This document shows, piece by piece, positions 1 to 11,105 of a stretch of 64,000 nt of DNA. The stretch covers positions 558,137-622,136 of the forward strand of contig LNAC01000163.1 in the NCBI GenBank assembly GCA_002007465.1, written 5' to 3'. Below the pieces are notes generated by a model that did not search any database, was not told the DNA's origin, and was given only the letters and a program-made list of their open reading frames with translations. Numbering within the stretch: position 1 is the stretch's first letter; every line of letters starts with the position of its first letter. The DNA is from Ailurus styani (Eukaryota; Chordata; Mammalia; Carnivora; Ailuridae). Made by a program: the position numbers and the translations under genes.

Positions 1-374
1 GAATAGTTTTCCTGTACTCACTTTTAAAAGTTATCTATAAAAATATAATATATTAAAATAAATACATTAAAGTTTAAACAATAAAAGTGAATGATGTTGT
101 TCCTATAAAAGTTAAACATGCTCATTTTACAAAATGGAATAGTAGAAATAAGAAAACTGTATTTTTCAAGAGTTAGTTAAATTTTAACAGTTGTTTCCCA
201 GGATTCAAGGGAGGATAAATGAGGTTTTCTCAAACACGTTGCTCATTTTTCAAAGATACCACAACAAATTTACAGCAATTTTAAAAGAACAACAATAAAA
301 GACCAAAAAATAATGACTTAAAAGATATGTTTTTTGCCATCTAGCAGGTGACAATCTATACATGAAAATAAATA
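1..374. other. single-copy AT-rich DNA
   Basis: AT-rich sequence with no repeat, splice-flanked ORF or RNA motif that I recognise. It ends where the target-site duplication of the first SINE begins. Confidence 0.5.
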
Positions 375-389
375 TATAAATCTATTTCT

Positions 390-586
390 TTTTTTTTAAG
401 ATTTTATTTATTTCTTTCACAGAGAGAGAGAGATCACAAGGAGGCAGAGAGGCAGACAGAGAGAGAGAGGGGGAAGCAGGCTCCCCGCTGAGCAGGGAGC
501 CTGATGCAGGCCTCGATCCCAGGACCCTGAGATCATGACCTGAGCCGAAAGCAGAGGCTTTAACCCACTGAACCACCCAGGCACCC
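390..586 (-). mobile_element. Can-SINE (young subfamily), antisense
   Basis: A complete carnivore tRNA-Lys-derived SINE in reverse orientation: T-tract, aagattttattta, GA-rich stretch, body, and reversed head ending caggcaccc. It is a non-autonomous pol III element mobilised by L1. A 15-bp TSD (375-389 and 587-601, one mismatch) brackets it. The reversed body reads tcacaaggaggcag, the same diagnostic variant as the copies at 5.4 and 58.0 kb, so it belongs to one young subfamily. Confidence 0.95.
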
Positions 587-601
587 TATAAATATATTTC
601 T

Positions 602-1566
602 AATTTGAAGAGTAAGAAATAGTATTACACAGCAGAGAAAGGTTGATATGAATATAAGGGTTGGTATGGCTGTGTACTTAGCATATCTTTATTCAATGTT
701 GAAAAATTAGATTGAATATAGGTAATTGATAGTTGTTTATTTTTATGAAATATCATTGATTTACTTATGTGTTCTCAAGTGCAAAAATTAGCATCCATTC
801 TAAAACGATAATAGAATTCAGTAAAATGTTAAAATAATTACATCTGATGAATTATGTTACATCAAATAGTAAAGTTTTGCAGTTAACTTTTTAAAAAGGA
901 ATCTAATGAGAAAACAAACAGTACAACAGGTGTCTAATTGTTCCAAAGTTGTTGTTTTCTAGTTTATATTTGTAAAATGATTTCATTTTTGCTGAAAATA
1001 CTGTATTTCCCATTCTATACATAAAATTTTTAAAAAGTATGTGAAGAGAATATACATGACATTTATGTAGCATGAGAATATTTTCTGGGAGTTGAAAACT
1101 AATTTTTAATTTTTTTCTTACTAGACCATTTGATGGTATTATTAAAAATTTAAACAATCCTAATTGTAAGAAGTATTTTTTGTCTGCATATCTGTCTAGG
1201 AACAGAATATTTGAGATGTTTATAGAAGGTTAAAATAATTTATAAGTGCATTTATTATTTGAAAATTGCATGCTTGACAACACAATCTTGAGGATATGTG
1301 CCTTGAAGATTTCATTTTTCATTGTTAATTTAGCCAGTTTTCTTTCCTTTGGTTTATGTAGGTTTTCTTTTCTGTCAGATAGATAATTAATTTTATTGTC
1401 TTTTCTCCAAAGTAGTATTTAGGTTACCCTAGGACTCTCTCTCTCTTTTTTTTTCCACCTAACTTTCAATGTTGGTAGGATAAAAATGTAATTAGACTCT
1501 GAGGAAAGATTTTAATGTTATGTTTAAAACAAAAATGCTAGTTTGATTATATCAAAAATTTTTCAG
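602..1566. other. single-copy AT-rich DNA
   Basis: No recognised element. It holds only short T-runs and a small TC-rich patch near 1436-1453. The 84-codon reverse frame at 903-1157 has no domain signature and is treated as chance. Confidence 0.5.
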
Positions 1567-1722
1567 GACCCCTGAAAATTTTCAGTTAGTTGAGCAGCTA
1601 ACTCTTGATTTCAGTTCAGGTCACGACCTCAGGGTCTGCTTAAGGACTCTCCCTCTCCCTCTATCCTCCCCCTCCGCCCTCTCATACACTCTCTTTCTTT
1701 CTCTCTAAATAAATAAATCTTT
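1567..1722 (+). mobile_element. Can-SINE, old and internally deleted
   Basis: A diverged SINE head (gttgagcagctaactcttgatttc, then ggtcacgacctcagggtc) joins directly to the pyrimidine-rich stretch and aaataaataaatcttta. About 60 bp of the middle of the body is missing. It is an older subfamily than the 'gggttaaagcctctgc' copies. Confidence 0.8.
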
Positions 1723-1968
1723 AAATATTTTTCCATTGTTTTCTTACCTTTGTGTTAGGTGTTTGCAAACAAACTCTATCTTTTCCTATATATCTTGTTA
1801 AAGTTACCAAATTAATTTAAACTCCTCTGGTTCATAGTACTGTTTCCATAAATCCATCTTACTACAATCTTGTCAGGACTTGTCAGCACTCAACTACAAA
1901 TTCATCTTTTATATACAACTTTTCTCCAGAGGTCCCACTAGAACACAGACTCCACATAAGGGATTTTT

Positions 1969-2149
1969 TAAAAAAATTTTTATTTATTCATTTGAGAGAT
2001 ACAGGAAGTACAAGTAGGGGGAGGGGCAGAAGGACAAGCAGATTCCCTGCTGAGCATGGAGCCCAACACAGGGTTCAATCCCAGGACCCTGAGATTAGGG
2101 TCTGAGTGGAAGTCAGACACTTAACTGACTGAGACACACAGGCGCCCCT
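1969..2149 (-). mobile_element. Can-SINE, old subfamily, antisense
   Basis: Reversed SINE with tttttatttattcatttgag, a GA-rich stretch, ttaactgactgag and ggcgcccct. Flanking copies of cacataagggattttt (1953-1968) and a diverged cacaaacgggaattttt (from 2150) look like an aged TSD. Confidence 0.9.
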
Positions 2150-2165
2150 CACAAACGGGAATTTT

Positions 2166-3669
2166 TTATCTCTTTTCTTCATTGATGTATCACTAGTTCT
2201 TCATTCTTATGTTATTAATATATAGTGTAACTTGGTATATAGCTATTGAATAAGGGTCACTGGTTTCTCACCAACCTACATTGGCCCCAGATTTATATCC
2301 TCCTCACTACACATCTCCTAGATATATTATTTCTTCAACTCAGCTACATATTCATCACCTCCCAACTTAAGTCAGCCTAAGCCCATTTCAACTGAAATTC
2401 CAGGGTTTTTTTTTCCTTCTTTATTTTCATTATAATAATGGTTTTTATCTGATACCTGTCTCCTACTTAGGCTATTTAATAACTTCAAAAATATGATTAT
2501 TAGAACATTTAAAGCTAGAAAAACAATTAGGACACATACATTCTATTGTGACTGACCTGCCTTTCTCAGTTAATTCATGGAAGACCTCTAGGAAATCATA
2601 ATTAATTGGTATGGAAATGTATATGCACAAATTTCATCTGATTCTCAAAAGAATCTATCTCTTCACAAAAACCAGTGATTTAGAAAATTTTCATCATGAC
2701 CCACAACAATATACTTTGTTTTGACCAGTATACTCATATATATGAATATGAAAAAAATTTATTATAAAAATTTATCCTCGTTATGCATGAACCATACTTC
2801 CATTTTCATTCTATTCTAGTCTATCTTAATGTCAATACATTCTAGCTTACCACTTAAATTAAAATACTGGTCAGAGATTACTAAACAAAATCTGTAACCC
2901 AGAAGCAGCTCATCTAATGCAGTCTTAAAAACATTGATCCACTGTAATTCATCTTAAAAATAAGGAGAGACAGACAATTGAATTAGATTTATTAATAATG
3001 ATGGATCAAAATTCCTAATCTTAGCTAAAAGTGATCTTAAATTTCTTTGTGAGGGAATGATACGCATCTTTACAGAATGGTTATTAAAATACAGGTACCT
3101 GGATATAGATTTACTCTGTAATGGCTTTATGAAAAGAATCATTATATCTTAATAATTCTCATAACAATGTCAAAAACATTCACACCTTCTCGCAAGATTT
3201 TTGGATAATAGAAATAAGCTGTTCAACTTCCAGAAATATATGTGAACAGTTATTTGTTTGCATTTGTATATTTCTTCAAAGAGGATGGTCATAAAGCCTC
3301 TGTCAATAATTTGTTACATAATTGCTTACAAAATGGAAGTGCTCCTTTTTTAGCACTTCAGCAATACAGAATGAGTAATTTTTAAATTAAATGCAGGCTT
3401 TTGTAGAGTACATATGGATATAGATTTCTACAGCTGCTATTCTGAGTGTTCTTTAATTCTTGAAGGAATAAGATTCATATTTTTGAGGTATCCAAGTGCT
3501 GATATTTACAGTAGATCTATATTTTTTCTACATATGTGTGAAAGTATATGAAGACAGAAATCTGTTTACAACTGGTTTCATATCTGAGAATTTATATGAG
3601 TTATTTTTGCACAGCTCTAGAATTTAAAACTTTATTGCACCCACGATCATAACTTTAAAAAGTTATTTA
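2166..3669. other. single-copy DNA
   Basis: About 1.5 kb without a recognised repeat. The 2260-2420 part is slightly richer in CA/TC and could be an unrecognisably old repeat. Confidence 0.45.
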
Positions 3670-3775
3670 TTATAACTACTGCTTATGGTTGTTGTGGGAA
3701 TTAAGTACAATTTTATATAAAGAGTGTCCCTAGCTAGTACTTGGTATATAATAAATGTTCAAGGATTATTTTGGG
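3670..3775 (-). mobile_element. MIR SINE fragment, antisense
   Basis: The run ggttgttgtgggaattaagt ... ctagtacttggtatataataaatgttca matches the reversed MIR core and 3' region (ttgtgaggattaaatgag ... cctggcacatagtaagcgctcaataaat). This is an ancient, strongly diverged mammalian-wide SINE. Confidence 0.65.
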
Positions 3776-3936
3776 GGGAAGTTTGGAAGTAAAATGTTAA
3801 ACATGGTTCATACGAATTGTTTTTTCAGTGGGTATAAAGGTTATATTATGCAAAATGAGTAAGTTCTAGAGATCTGCTCTACAGCACAGTACCTAGTAGA
3901 CAGCACTCTATTATGAACTTTAAAATATGTTAAAGA

Positions 3937-4170
3937 TAGCTGCATAATATTCCATTGTATATATATACCACATCTTCTTTATCCATTCATCTGTTGATGG
4001 ACATCTAGGTTCTTTCCATAGTTTGGCTATTGTGGACATTGCTGCTATAAACATTCGGGTGCACGTGCCCCTGAGGAACACTACCTTTGTTCCTTTAGGC
4101 TGTGAAAGATGTAAGCCTGATGCTTCACAGACCTGTACCCCTTGGGCAAATAATAAAAATAAAATTAAAA
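3937..4170. mobile_element. 5'-inverted (twin-primed) young L1 insertion
   Basis: One short insertion made of two oppositely oriented L1 pieces. 3937-4098 is antisense L1 from the 3' part of ORF2 (ccacatcttctttatccatt, ttggctattgtggacattgc). 4099-4170 is the sense L1 terminus (gctgtgaaagatgtaagcct, gacctgtaccccttgggc, A-rich end). A perfect 15-bp TSD brackets the whole (3922-3936 and 4171-4185). This is the classic product of twin priming during target-primed reverse transcription. It encodes nothing. Confidence 0.93.
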
Positions 4171-4185
4171 AAAATATGTTAAAGA

Positions 4186-5054
4186 GATAGGCCCAATGTT
4201 AAGCCTTCTTAAAATAAATACACAACAACAACAACACACACGAACACAAGGGGAAAAAAATCACTTCTTGCTTGTCCGAGAAGACCACCTGAGAAAATAA
4301 CTAAAATGCTTCTCTATATTTCACCTTCTTAGGCTTAAACAGAGAGTGAATCATTCCTAGAATGACTGGAAGAATGCTTGAAAGAACCTTAAGTATGGTA
4401 TGAAAAGAGAAAAGGAAAATACATCTATCACACCAATATAGATGCATTACATTATTATTTAATGGCCATGGCTTAGGTATTAGTGTCTTACCAATGTCTG
4501 CAAATTCAAGAGAGGATGAGATATTATCCCTTTCCTCCATATCTTACAGTCTAGTGGTTTTGGGGGTGATACATAAAAGAATGGATAATGACGATATGCT
4601 GTAATACTAGTATTGTAAAAAGTCTATCAAATGATCTGAACAAGTAAGATGCAGCTTTGTTTTACTCATTATTGCCTTCAAACAATCTATTTCAAATCTC
4701 CTGCTTTTTAGGATTTTTTAGGATATTTCCAGTACACCCAGTAATTTAGAATTTTCCATTTGGGGAAGGAGATGTCGTTCTCCCTTTATTGTCGGCATTC
4801 CAGATATCTAGAACAGTTCTTTTGGAGACAGTATCTCTTGATAATGGAGCAGTGATAGGCACAATTTAGATATCAACAGTCAAAAAAGTGTTATTAGCAA
4901 AAGTGACAAAATGAATGAAGGTCTTGTCAGAGTTCTTGCATGTCTTCCTCAAAACCACCAGAACAATTTGGCCCTTTTTAGAGAATGAGTCTTGACAAGC
5001 TACTATAACATACCTCATTCTCCGAGTTGCTGTAGCAAACAGGTGAAAAGAGAA
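4186..5054. other. single-copy DNA
   Basis: No recognised element. A short acaacaacaacaacacacac stretch lies near 4220. Reverse-strand frames at 4301-4540 and 4866-5147 have no recognisable domain or flanking splice context. Confidence 0.45.
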
Positions 5055-5201
5055 ATTACTGTCCGGTGGGTAGAGAATTCCTACTTTGCAATATGAAAAC
5101 ATGTTACAGATCTGTTGCACAACAATCTGCACTGTTGTACTGTGCATTTAAATGGTTTAAATGGTAAATTTTGTTATGAGTTTTTGCACTATAAAAAAAG
5201 A
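5055..5201 (+). mobile_element. old L1 3' end
   Basis: The run ttgcacaacaatctgcac ... gtgcatttaaatggtttaaatggtaaattttgttatg ... cactataaaaaaag follows the 3' UTR of an old mammalian L1 (ggttgcacaacaatgtgaat ... acttaaaaatggttaagatggtaaattttatg). Only the last part is present, with considerable divergence. Confidence 0.75.
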
Positions 5202-5274
5202 ATACATATTGACCTAACCTTTGATTTAAAATCTATTGAGAATTGCAAATCAAAATATGAAAATTCAAAAGGAG

Positions 5275-5386
5275 ATTTAAAATGTATAGCACACTGGGTG
5301 TTATATGCAACTGATGAATTATTCAACACTATACCTGAAACTAATGATATACTATATGTTGACTCATTGAATTTAAATTAAAAAAT
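5275..5386 (+). mobile_element. carnivore L1 3' end fragment
   Basis: Contains gcacactgggtgttatatgc, caactgatgaattattcaac and aaactaatgatatactatatg, followed by an A-rich end. The same terminus recurs at 17967-18129 and 59199-59408. It is the 3'-terminal stub of a 5'-truncated carnivore L1, inserted just after the older L1 stub upstream. Confidence 0.85.
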
Positions 5387-5396
5387 AAAAGCATAG

Positions 5397-5593
5397 TGGG
5401 CGCCTGGGTGGCTCAGTGGGTTAAAGCCTCTGCTTTCGGCTCAGGTCATGATCTCAGGGTCCTGGGATCGAGGCCTGCATCAGGCTCCCTGCTCAGCGGG
5501 GAGCCTGCTTCCCCCTCTCTCTCTCTGCCTGCCTCTCTGCCTCCTTGTGATCTCTCTCCCTCTGTGAAATAAATAAATAAAATCTTTAAAAAA
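5397..5593 (+). mobile_element. Can-SINE (young subfamily), complete
   Basis: Full head-to-tail SINE with gggcgcctgggtggctcagt, gggttaaagcctctgctttc and the diagnostic gcctccttgtgatctctctc, ending aaataaataaataaaatcttt plus poly(A). TSD aaaagcatag at 5387-5396 and 5594-5603. Near-identical in layout to the copy at 57997-58204. Confidence 0.97.
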
Positions 5594-5603
5594 AAAAGCA
5601 TAG

Positions 5604-6260
5604 GATTTTAAAAATAAAAAAATGTATAGTATATGTCGATAAAATATACCATAATAAATTTTGATGACTAGAAAGAAACAATTACATTGGTAAGACTATA
5701 AGAAATATACTATTGTTGTAAAATGGAGATTGGCCTTTTGATATATAAATAGCCAGTCATTTGCTGATTTCTACACTTCAAATCTAGTGTATTTTTACCC
5801 TCATAAGCCTTGCCTCCTGGGATGCTTCAGTAATGGTGGCATCTCTCCTTTCCCATATGCAAGTCCAATTATTCAGTAATCCAAACCTACATTCTCAAGG
5901 TTTTTTTTAATTTATTATCTCTTCAACAACATTTACTGAGTAGTTACATATCAAGTTGTCAAATTCATTGCAAGGTGGAATAGAATATTCCACTTTCTAC
6001 TGTATTCCACTGTAATTCCACTGTATTCTACTTTTATTGAATTGAATTTAGAGAGTACGGCAAAATGAACTCAAATCATGCATTCTTATGGTTTTTCTTC
6101 ATAGTTCCTCTCCCTTTTCTAAGGCTAATATGTGAGCTGTGAGAATTAAGCCAGAAAAAATGTATACTGTTTATCTCTTAGCCTTTCAGATATGATGTAT
6201 TAAGCTTAAGCTCCAAATACCTATATCACAACATCAATTCTAAATAAGTGGAGTAGAGTT
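5604..6260. other. single-copy DNA with a local short-period repeat
   Basis: Mostly unremarkable. At about 5980-6040 variations of 'attccactgtattc' recur three to four times, a small degenerate local duplication. No gene features seen. Confidence 0.45.
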
Positions 6261-6261
6261 G

Positions 6262-6365
6262 AATTCAACAAATATCTACTGAGTACTTTATATCAACCTG
6301 GGATATTGTGCTGTGAACTGGAGTTAGAAAATGGAGTAATCTTTGACCTCAAAGAAATTTGTGTA
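6262..6365 (+). mobile_element. possible ancient L2/MIR-type fragment
   Basis: The words aattcaacaaatatctactgag ... gatattgtgctgtgaactgg ... ctttgacctcaaagaa resemble the common 'attcaacaaatatttattgag..ctgtgctaggcactgg..ctgccctcatggag' ancestral repeat. Divergence is high and this call could be wrong. Confidence 0.4.
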
Positions 6366-7861
6366 AATGGGAAGTAGCTTATATATGTATAAATAGGAGG
6401 AGGCAGAGGGGAGAAAGAGAGAGTTGGAGAGAAAATGTATTATCACAGAGGATGGATTCAAACAAAAAGGAATTACCTTACCAGAACAATATGATATATG
6501 AAATATTGCATAAATATGTCATACTAGAGAATTATGATGTATGTTGTGCAAGGACAATACCGGACTCACATTGTAAGGTCATTCACTTACATAAATTTAA
6601 AATAAATAAAATCAAATTGCTATTAGACAGTTTTGACTGATTTATTAACGATATGTGTCCAATCCTATCATTTCACTTTTATTAAAATATATCCATCATG
6701 TAATTGAAATTGCTACATCTCAAAGGATATTTTTCAATATAGTATCGACAATTGCAGGAAATGGTGAAGTTAAATCACATTTTTAAAAGATGACCTTTCA
6801 AAATATTAGTGTTATAACTTCAAAAAGTTTCAACTCAGGAGATGCCATATGGTCACTCATATCAGAAACTGGTATAAAAGTATATGAGCTGAGTCAAAAA
6901 GTGAGGCAGAAGTTGCATTAGAAAAAAGTGGGGGGGAAAGAAAAAAGGCATCCCGTCTCTGGATGCTACTGAATTGCCAAAGGACTTTTGATTAGGCTCT
7001 CTGAAAACTGATCCATTAAATTGCCAATTGTCAACCTAAATCAATCTATAACCAACTGTATGTTTATATATATACAGCATATTGTATAGCATACCATATA
7101 TATAATCATTTTCAAATATATTCTTTGCCTTGAGAAAGTGTATACTCAAAGCAGGAAAAAGCAGTGTTTTCTTGAGTAAGTTGTTCAGAATCACTGGGAA
7201 ATATGCAATGCAAGCTTGATACTTTGCAGAGTAGCTGTGTGTTTTGCAGTTAGTGATGATTTTAAGTGAACATTGTACTTTTAAACATTCATACATTTTG
7301 AATGTTAAGTTTGGAAAAGAATGTAAAACACAATTTTTAAATTGCCCAAAATATCTTCAAGGAGTATACACCACTATTATTAGTAGATTAATGAAGCGTT
7401 TGAATTATTTACACATGCTCACACACATACACACAATTTAAGTAGAGAAATTAAGGGGAAAAAACCCTTTAAAATTAGAGCAAACCTTTGTGCTTTCTTC
7501 ATTTATTCAAAGTTTTTTTGAGGTACTTTGTTAAAATTTTGAGGTTTCCTCCTAAATTCCCTGTAGATTTATTAATTTTATTTTGAATTATTTTAAAATG
7601 TTTATCTCTAAACTTTTTTCCTTTGCATTTCTATTATTTGCTTAGAAAACAGTGTGTTTCTCAATGTATAATTTTAATTAACTTCATTAATAAATGAGTT
7701 TATTAGTTTTACTATAGATAGTTCTTTTTTTTAAGTGAAAATCATATGTAAAATATTGGTCTTCATCTGAAGAATACATTTTATTTGTTTTTCTTGACTT
7801 TTTAAAACTGTTTTTAACATAACTTTCAGAACAATGATAATATTATTTTAGCATTCATCCT
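6366..7861. other. single-copy AT-rich DNA
   Basis: About 1.5 kb with no recognised repeat apart from a purine-rich patch at 6397-6435 and short AT runs. Frames at 6359-6640 and 7036-7296 are ordinary stop-to-stop stretches in AT-rich DNA. Confidence 0.45.
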
Positions 7862-7875
7862 CATATTGATCTTTA

Positions 7876-7891
7876 TTTTTTTAAAGATTTA

Positions 7892-7939
<48 letters not shown>

Positions 7940-8092
7940 AAGGGGTAGAGGGAGGAGGAGACAGAATCCCAAGCTGACTTCCTCCTGAGCACAAAGCCTG
8001 ATTTGTGGCTCAATCCCAGGCCCTGAGATCATGACCTGATCTGAAATCAAGAGTTGGATGCTTAACTGACATAGCTTCCCAGCCCCCACCCC
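7876..8092 (-). mobile_element. Can-SINE, antisense, with expanded (GA)n
   Basis: Reversed SINE whose pyrimidine tract has expanded to an uninterrupted dinucleotide run (about 7897-7932). The body shows atcatgacctgatctgaaat and caagagttggatgcttaact, an older subfamily. TSD 7862-7875 and 8093-8106, 13 of 14 matching. The head is degraded. Confidence 0.92.
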
Positions 8093-8225
8093 CATGTTGA
8101 TCTTTACACTATTGGTTACTATTAATTAGGGTTAGTAAACATCCCATTATTTTCAGTTCAGTGATTTAAAATAAAAAACAGGAATTAAGATGATTTATCC
8201 AATACATTTAAAGTGTCTATAAAAA

Positions 8226-8392
8226 TGTTAGTCAACTCAGGCTGCCAAAACAAAGTACCGCAGACATCTAATGAAGATGCCAACAAGTTTGAAATCTGGT
8301 GGGAGCTATTGTCCCAGCTTGTAGATGTCAGCCCTCTACCTTTGTCCTCAGATGGGTCTTTTCCTGCTTGTTTTTTAAGAATACAAGAATTA
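8226..8392 (-). mobile_element. MaLR (MLT1-like) LTR remnant, antisense
   Basis: Reads gtcaactcaggctgccaaaa, caaagtaccgcagac and then gcttgtagatgtcagcc ... cctcagatgggtctttt. This is the reversed 3' end of an ERVL-MaLR LTR (gttagctcaggctgccataacaaagtaccacagac...). A central segment (acagaaatttattt...) is missing. It is an old solo-LTR fragment and encodes nothing. Confidence 0.7.
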
Positions 8393-8567
8393 GGGGTGCC
8401 TGGGTGGCTCAGTTGGTTAAGCGACTGCCTTTGGCTCAGGTCATGTCCCGGAGTCCCGGGACTGAGTCCCACATTGGGCTCCCAGCTCTATGGGGAGTCT
8501 GCTTCTCCTTCTGACCTTCTCCCCTCTCATGCTCTCTCTCACTTTCTCTCTCAAATAATTGTTTACT
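8393..8567 (+). mobile_element. Can-SINE, older subfamily
   Basis: ggggtgcctgggtggctcag, ttggttaagcgactgccttt and tcatgctctctctcactttc, followed by a degraded tail near a T-run. It lies directly against the MaLR remnant. I could not define a convincing TSD. Confidence 0.9.
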
Positions 8568-8814
8568 TTTTTTTTTTGTTTTAAGCTACAGATCTCTCTT
8601 TATATAGAGATGATGGAAAGATAGAGTGTATATATATGCCAAAAATCACATAAGTATACTTATTTAAATTACTTATGAACCATATAGGTATACTTATTTG
8701 GATTAATTGAAATGATTGCTTTATATAAAATAAGTATCCATGTGTTTTATTGTTCCATATTTCCTAGTTTTCTAATTAGTGAGACATAATATCTATTTAG
8801 TTATATCTATCCTT

Positions 8815-8872
8815 TGACAAGTTAATTTTAAGAGGCATTGTTATCACAAGTTAATTTTAAGAGGCATTGTTA
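8815..8872. repeat. 29-bp tandem duplication
   Basis: A 29-bp unit occurs twice head to tail (8815-8843 and 8844-8872), with one mismatch in the second base. No mobile element signature, so a simple local duplication. Confidence 0.95.
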
Positions 8873-9483
8873 ATTCAGGTATATTGAAATGTGAAAAAAA
8901 TGATTTAGTAGAATTAAAATGCATTTTGAAATACATTTGAAGTAGAGATACATATGGGAATCTATATAGAGGAGTATAATGAAAAAAAAACAAGTTAAGG
9001 TAGAGTAAGATTGATGATGAAAGAAGTATTATTTAGTAGTTAAGGTACGTAGTATTTAGGCCTAATTGAAAACCTGGCATATACAGGAATTGAGGGAGAG
9101 GAACTCATTTCCAATGAGCAAAATGCAAATTAGTTCTTCAATTGGATATCATTTTATCATTTACCACTCATGATACAACTTTTTCAATCAGAGTTCAGGA
9201 GAGTGTTAAGATATAATCCCTTAAGGCCTTGAACATTTGTAATGAATTAACTTCTCTCCAGTTCATTTAGAACGGTACTAGTTATATTCCATCCTTGGGA
9301 GAATTGAGAAGATTGTCACTCACTTCATTTTCTGTGTTCTGTGATTCAGATAAGAAACCCCAATTGAGAAAGGCTGTGAGAAGAATAATTTTAGTAATTT
9401 GCTAGTATACATTGAGGAAGATGTTATATGAGGTAAATTGGTAAAACATTTTCATAAGAATTTGGCAATATTCAGTAAAAAAT
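8873..9483. other. single-copy DNA
   Basis: No recognised element or gene feature. Confidence 0.45.
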
Positions 9484-9492
9484 AAAGATCCA

Positions 9493-9683
9493 GGGGCGCC
9501 TGGGTGGCTCAGTGGGTTAAAGCCTCTGCCTTCGGCTTGGGTCATGATCTCAGGGTCCTGGGATTGAGCCCCACATCGGGCTGCCTGCTCAGCAGGGAGC
9601 CTGCTACCTCCTCCCTCTGTCTGCCTCTCTGCCTACTTGTAATTTCTCTCTCTGTCAAATAAATAAATAAAATCTTAAAAAAA
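9493..9683 (+). mobile_element. Can-SINE, complete
   Basis: ggggcgcctgggtggctcag with gggttaaagcctctgccttc; body 'gattgagccccacatcgggc'; ends aaataaataaataaaatctt plus poly(A). TSD aaagatcca at 9484-9492 and 9684-9692. Confidence 0.96.
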
Positions 9684-9891
9684 AAAGATCCACAAATTCT
9701 TTGGTGTAGCTATTTACCCTCTAGGCATACATTTTTGGAAACCTTTTCATACATGTAGATAAAGTTAGGGACAACAGTGCTTATATTACTAGAGTTTCTG
9801 TGGGGGAGGGGTGGGCAAGAGGAGTAAGTAAACTAGAGCTGTGCATTTCTACATGCTAAATTACAGTTCTTTTATTTACATTTCCCCTTTT

Positions 9892-10110
9892 ATTTTTTTT
9901 TAAGATTTTATTTATTTGAGAGAAAGCAAGTGCATGTAAGTGCTAGTAAGGGGAGGAGCAAAGGGGAAGGGAGAAGGAGAGAGAATCTCAAGTCCACCCT
10001 GCACTGAGCTTGGAGCTGACCTGGGGCTTGACCTCACCACCCTGAAATCATGACCTGAGCCAAAATCAAGAGTTGGATGTTTAACTGACTGAGCCCACCC
10101 AGGTGCCCCT
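9892..10110 (-). mobile_element. Can-SINE, old subfamily, antisense
   Basis: T-tract, taagattttatttatttgag, purine-rich stretch, aaatcatgacctgagccaaa, atcaagagttggatgtttaa and aggtgcccct. Flanking tttcccctttta and tttcccgttta suggest an aged TSD. Confidence 0.93.
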
Positions 10111-10124
10111 AAAGTTTCCCGTTT

Positions 10125-11093
10125 AGAAAGTGGGAATAGGACTTATATCTCTTATTTCTTAAAATCTAAATATTTTTCACAACAAAGGTGGAAAACGCTC
10201 TGGTAAATACTATATTTCTGCTGTTTTATATATTACTTTGATTGTTAGCACATTTGATCCTATATTTGCCTGTCTCCTTAATTCATGCTCTCTCCACTTT
10301 TGAATTTGCCAGTTCTATTGAAAAAAAAATTAATAGGAGAAATTAGATTGATTTCAATGTAACTGTTAAGTTTATTCCAATAAATTATGACTTGGTTTAC
10401 TATTAAACAGTATATTGAAATTTAATATTTTCCTTATGCCTGATACAATTATACATATGTATTCTCACAAATTAATACGTTAGTTCTTACCTTCTGTTTA
10501 TATAGAACAGATTTAGGATAGTAGATAAAATAGCATCTTAGAACATTGAGTACAGTTAACAAAAACAATGTTTATAATATTTATTCACTTTCTCTGATTT
10601 TAATGCCATTTTTATTAATTTACTAAGATAAGGATCGGAATTTTTTCAGGACCTAATATATGAGAACTTCATCTTTAATGTATCTCAATACATACTTTCA
10701 TTATCCCTGCTGCTTGCTTATGATAACTCCAATATATTGTATCTTAATATTAAAGCTGCTGTATAATTTAAGGGCAACCTCTATCTTTAAAATTCCAAGG
10801 AAATTATTCTAGTGAATGAAATCTGCTCTTCATTGTTTGGAATTAGTGACCAATTTTAACTTACACAAGGAACACTGATATTTTCTTTGATTTCTTCATT
10901 GTCACAGTGACCTTTCAGTCAGCCCATCCTACTAAAAATCATCTTTGTCTAAGTATCTTTATCACTAATTCACATTTCTCTGATTTCTAATCATAGTGCA
11001 TATTCTCTGGATTAGAAAAATGCTCTATCTGGTGATGTAGTCTTAGAAGTTCTCTACCATTAACTTATGCATCTTTCATCAAGTTTCACTTTG
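10125..11093. other. single-copy AT-rich DNA
   Basis: No recognised repeat, exon or RNA gene. Confidence 0.45.
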
Positions 11094-11105
11094 ACTTACT
11101 CTTTT

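Noticed and set aside
7876..8092. (GA)n as a stand-alone microsatellite
   Set aside because: It is the expanded pyrimidine/purine stretch of a reversed Can-SINE, bounded by that element's TSD.
8213..8584. 123-codon frame through the 8.2-8.6 kb region
   Set aside because: It runs through an MaLR LTR remnant and a Can-SINE. It is repeat-derived, not a gene.
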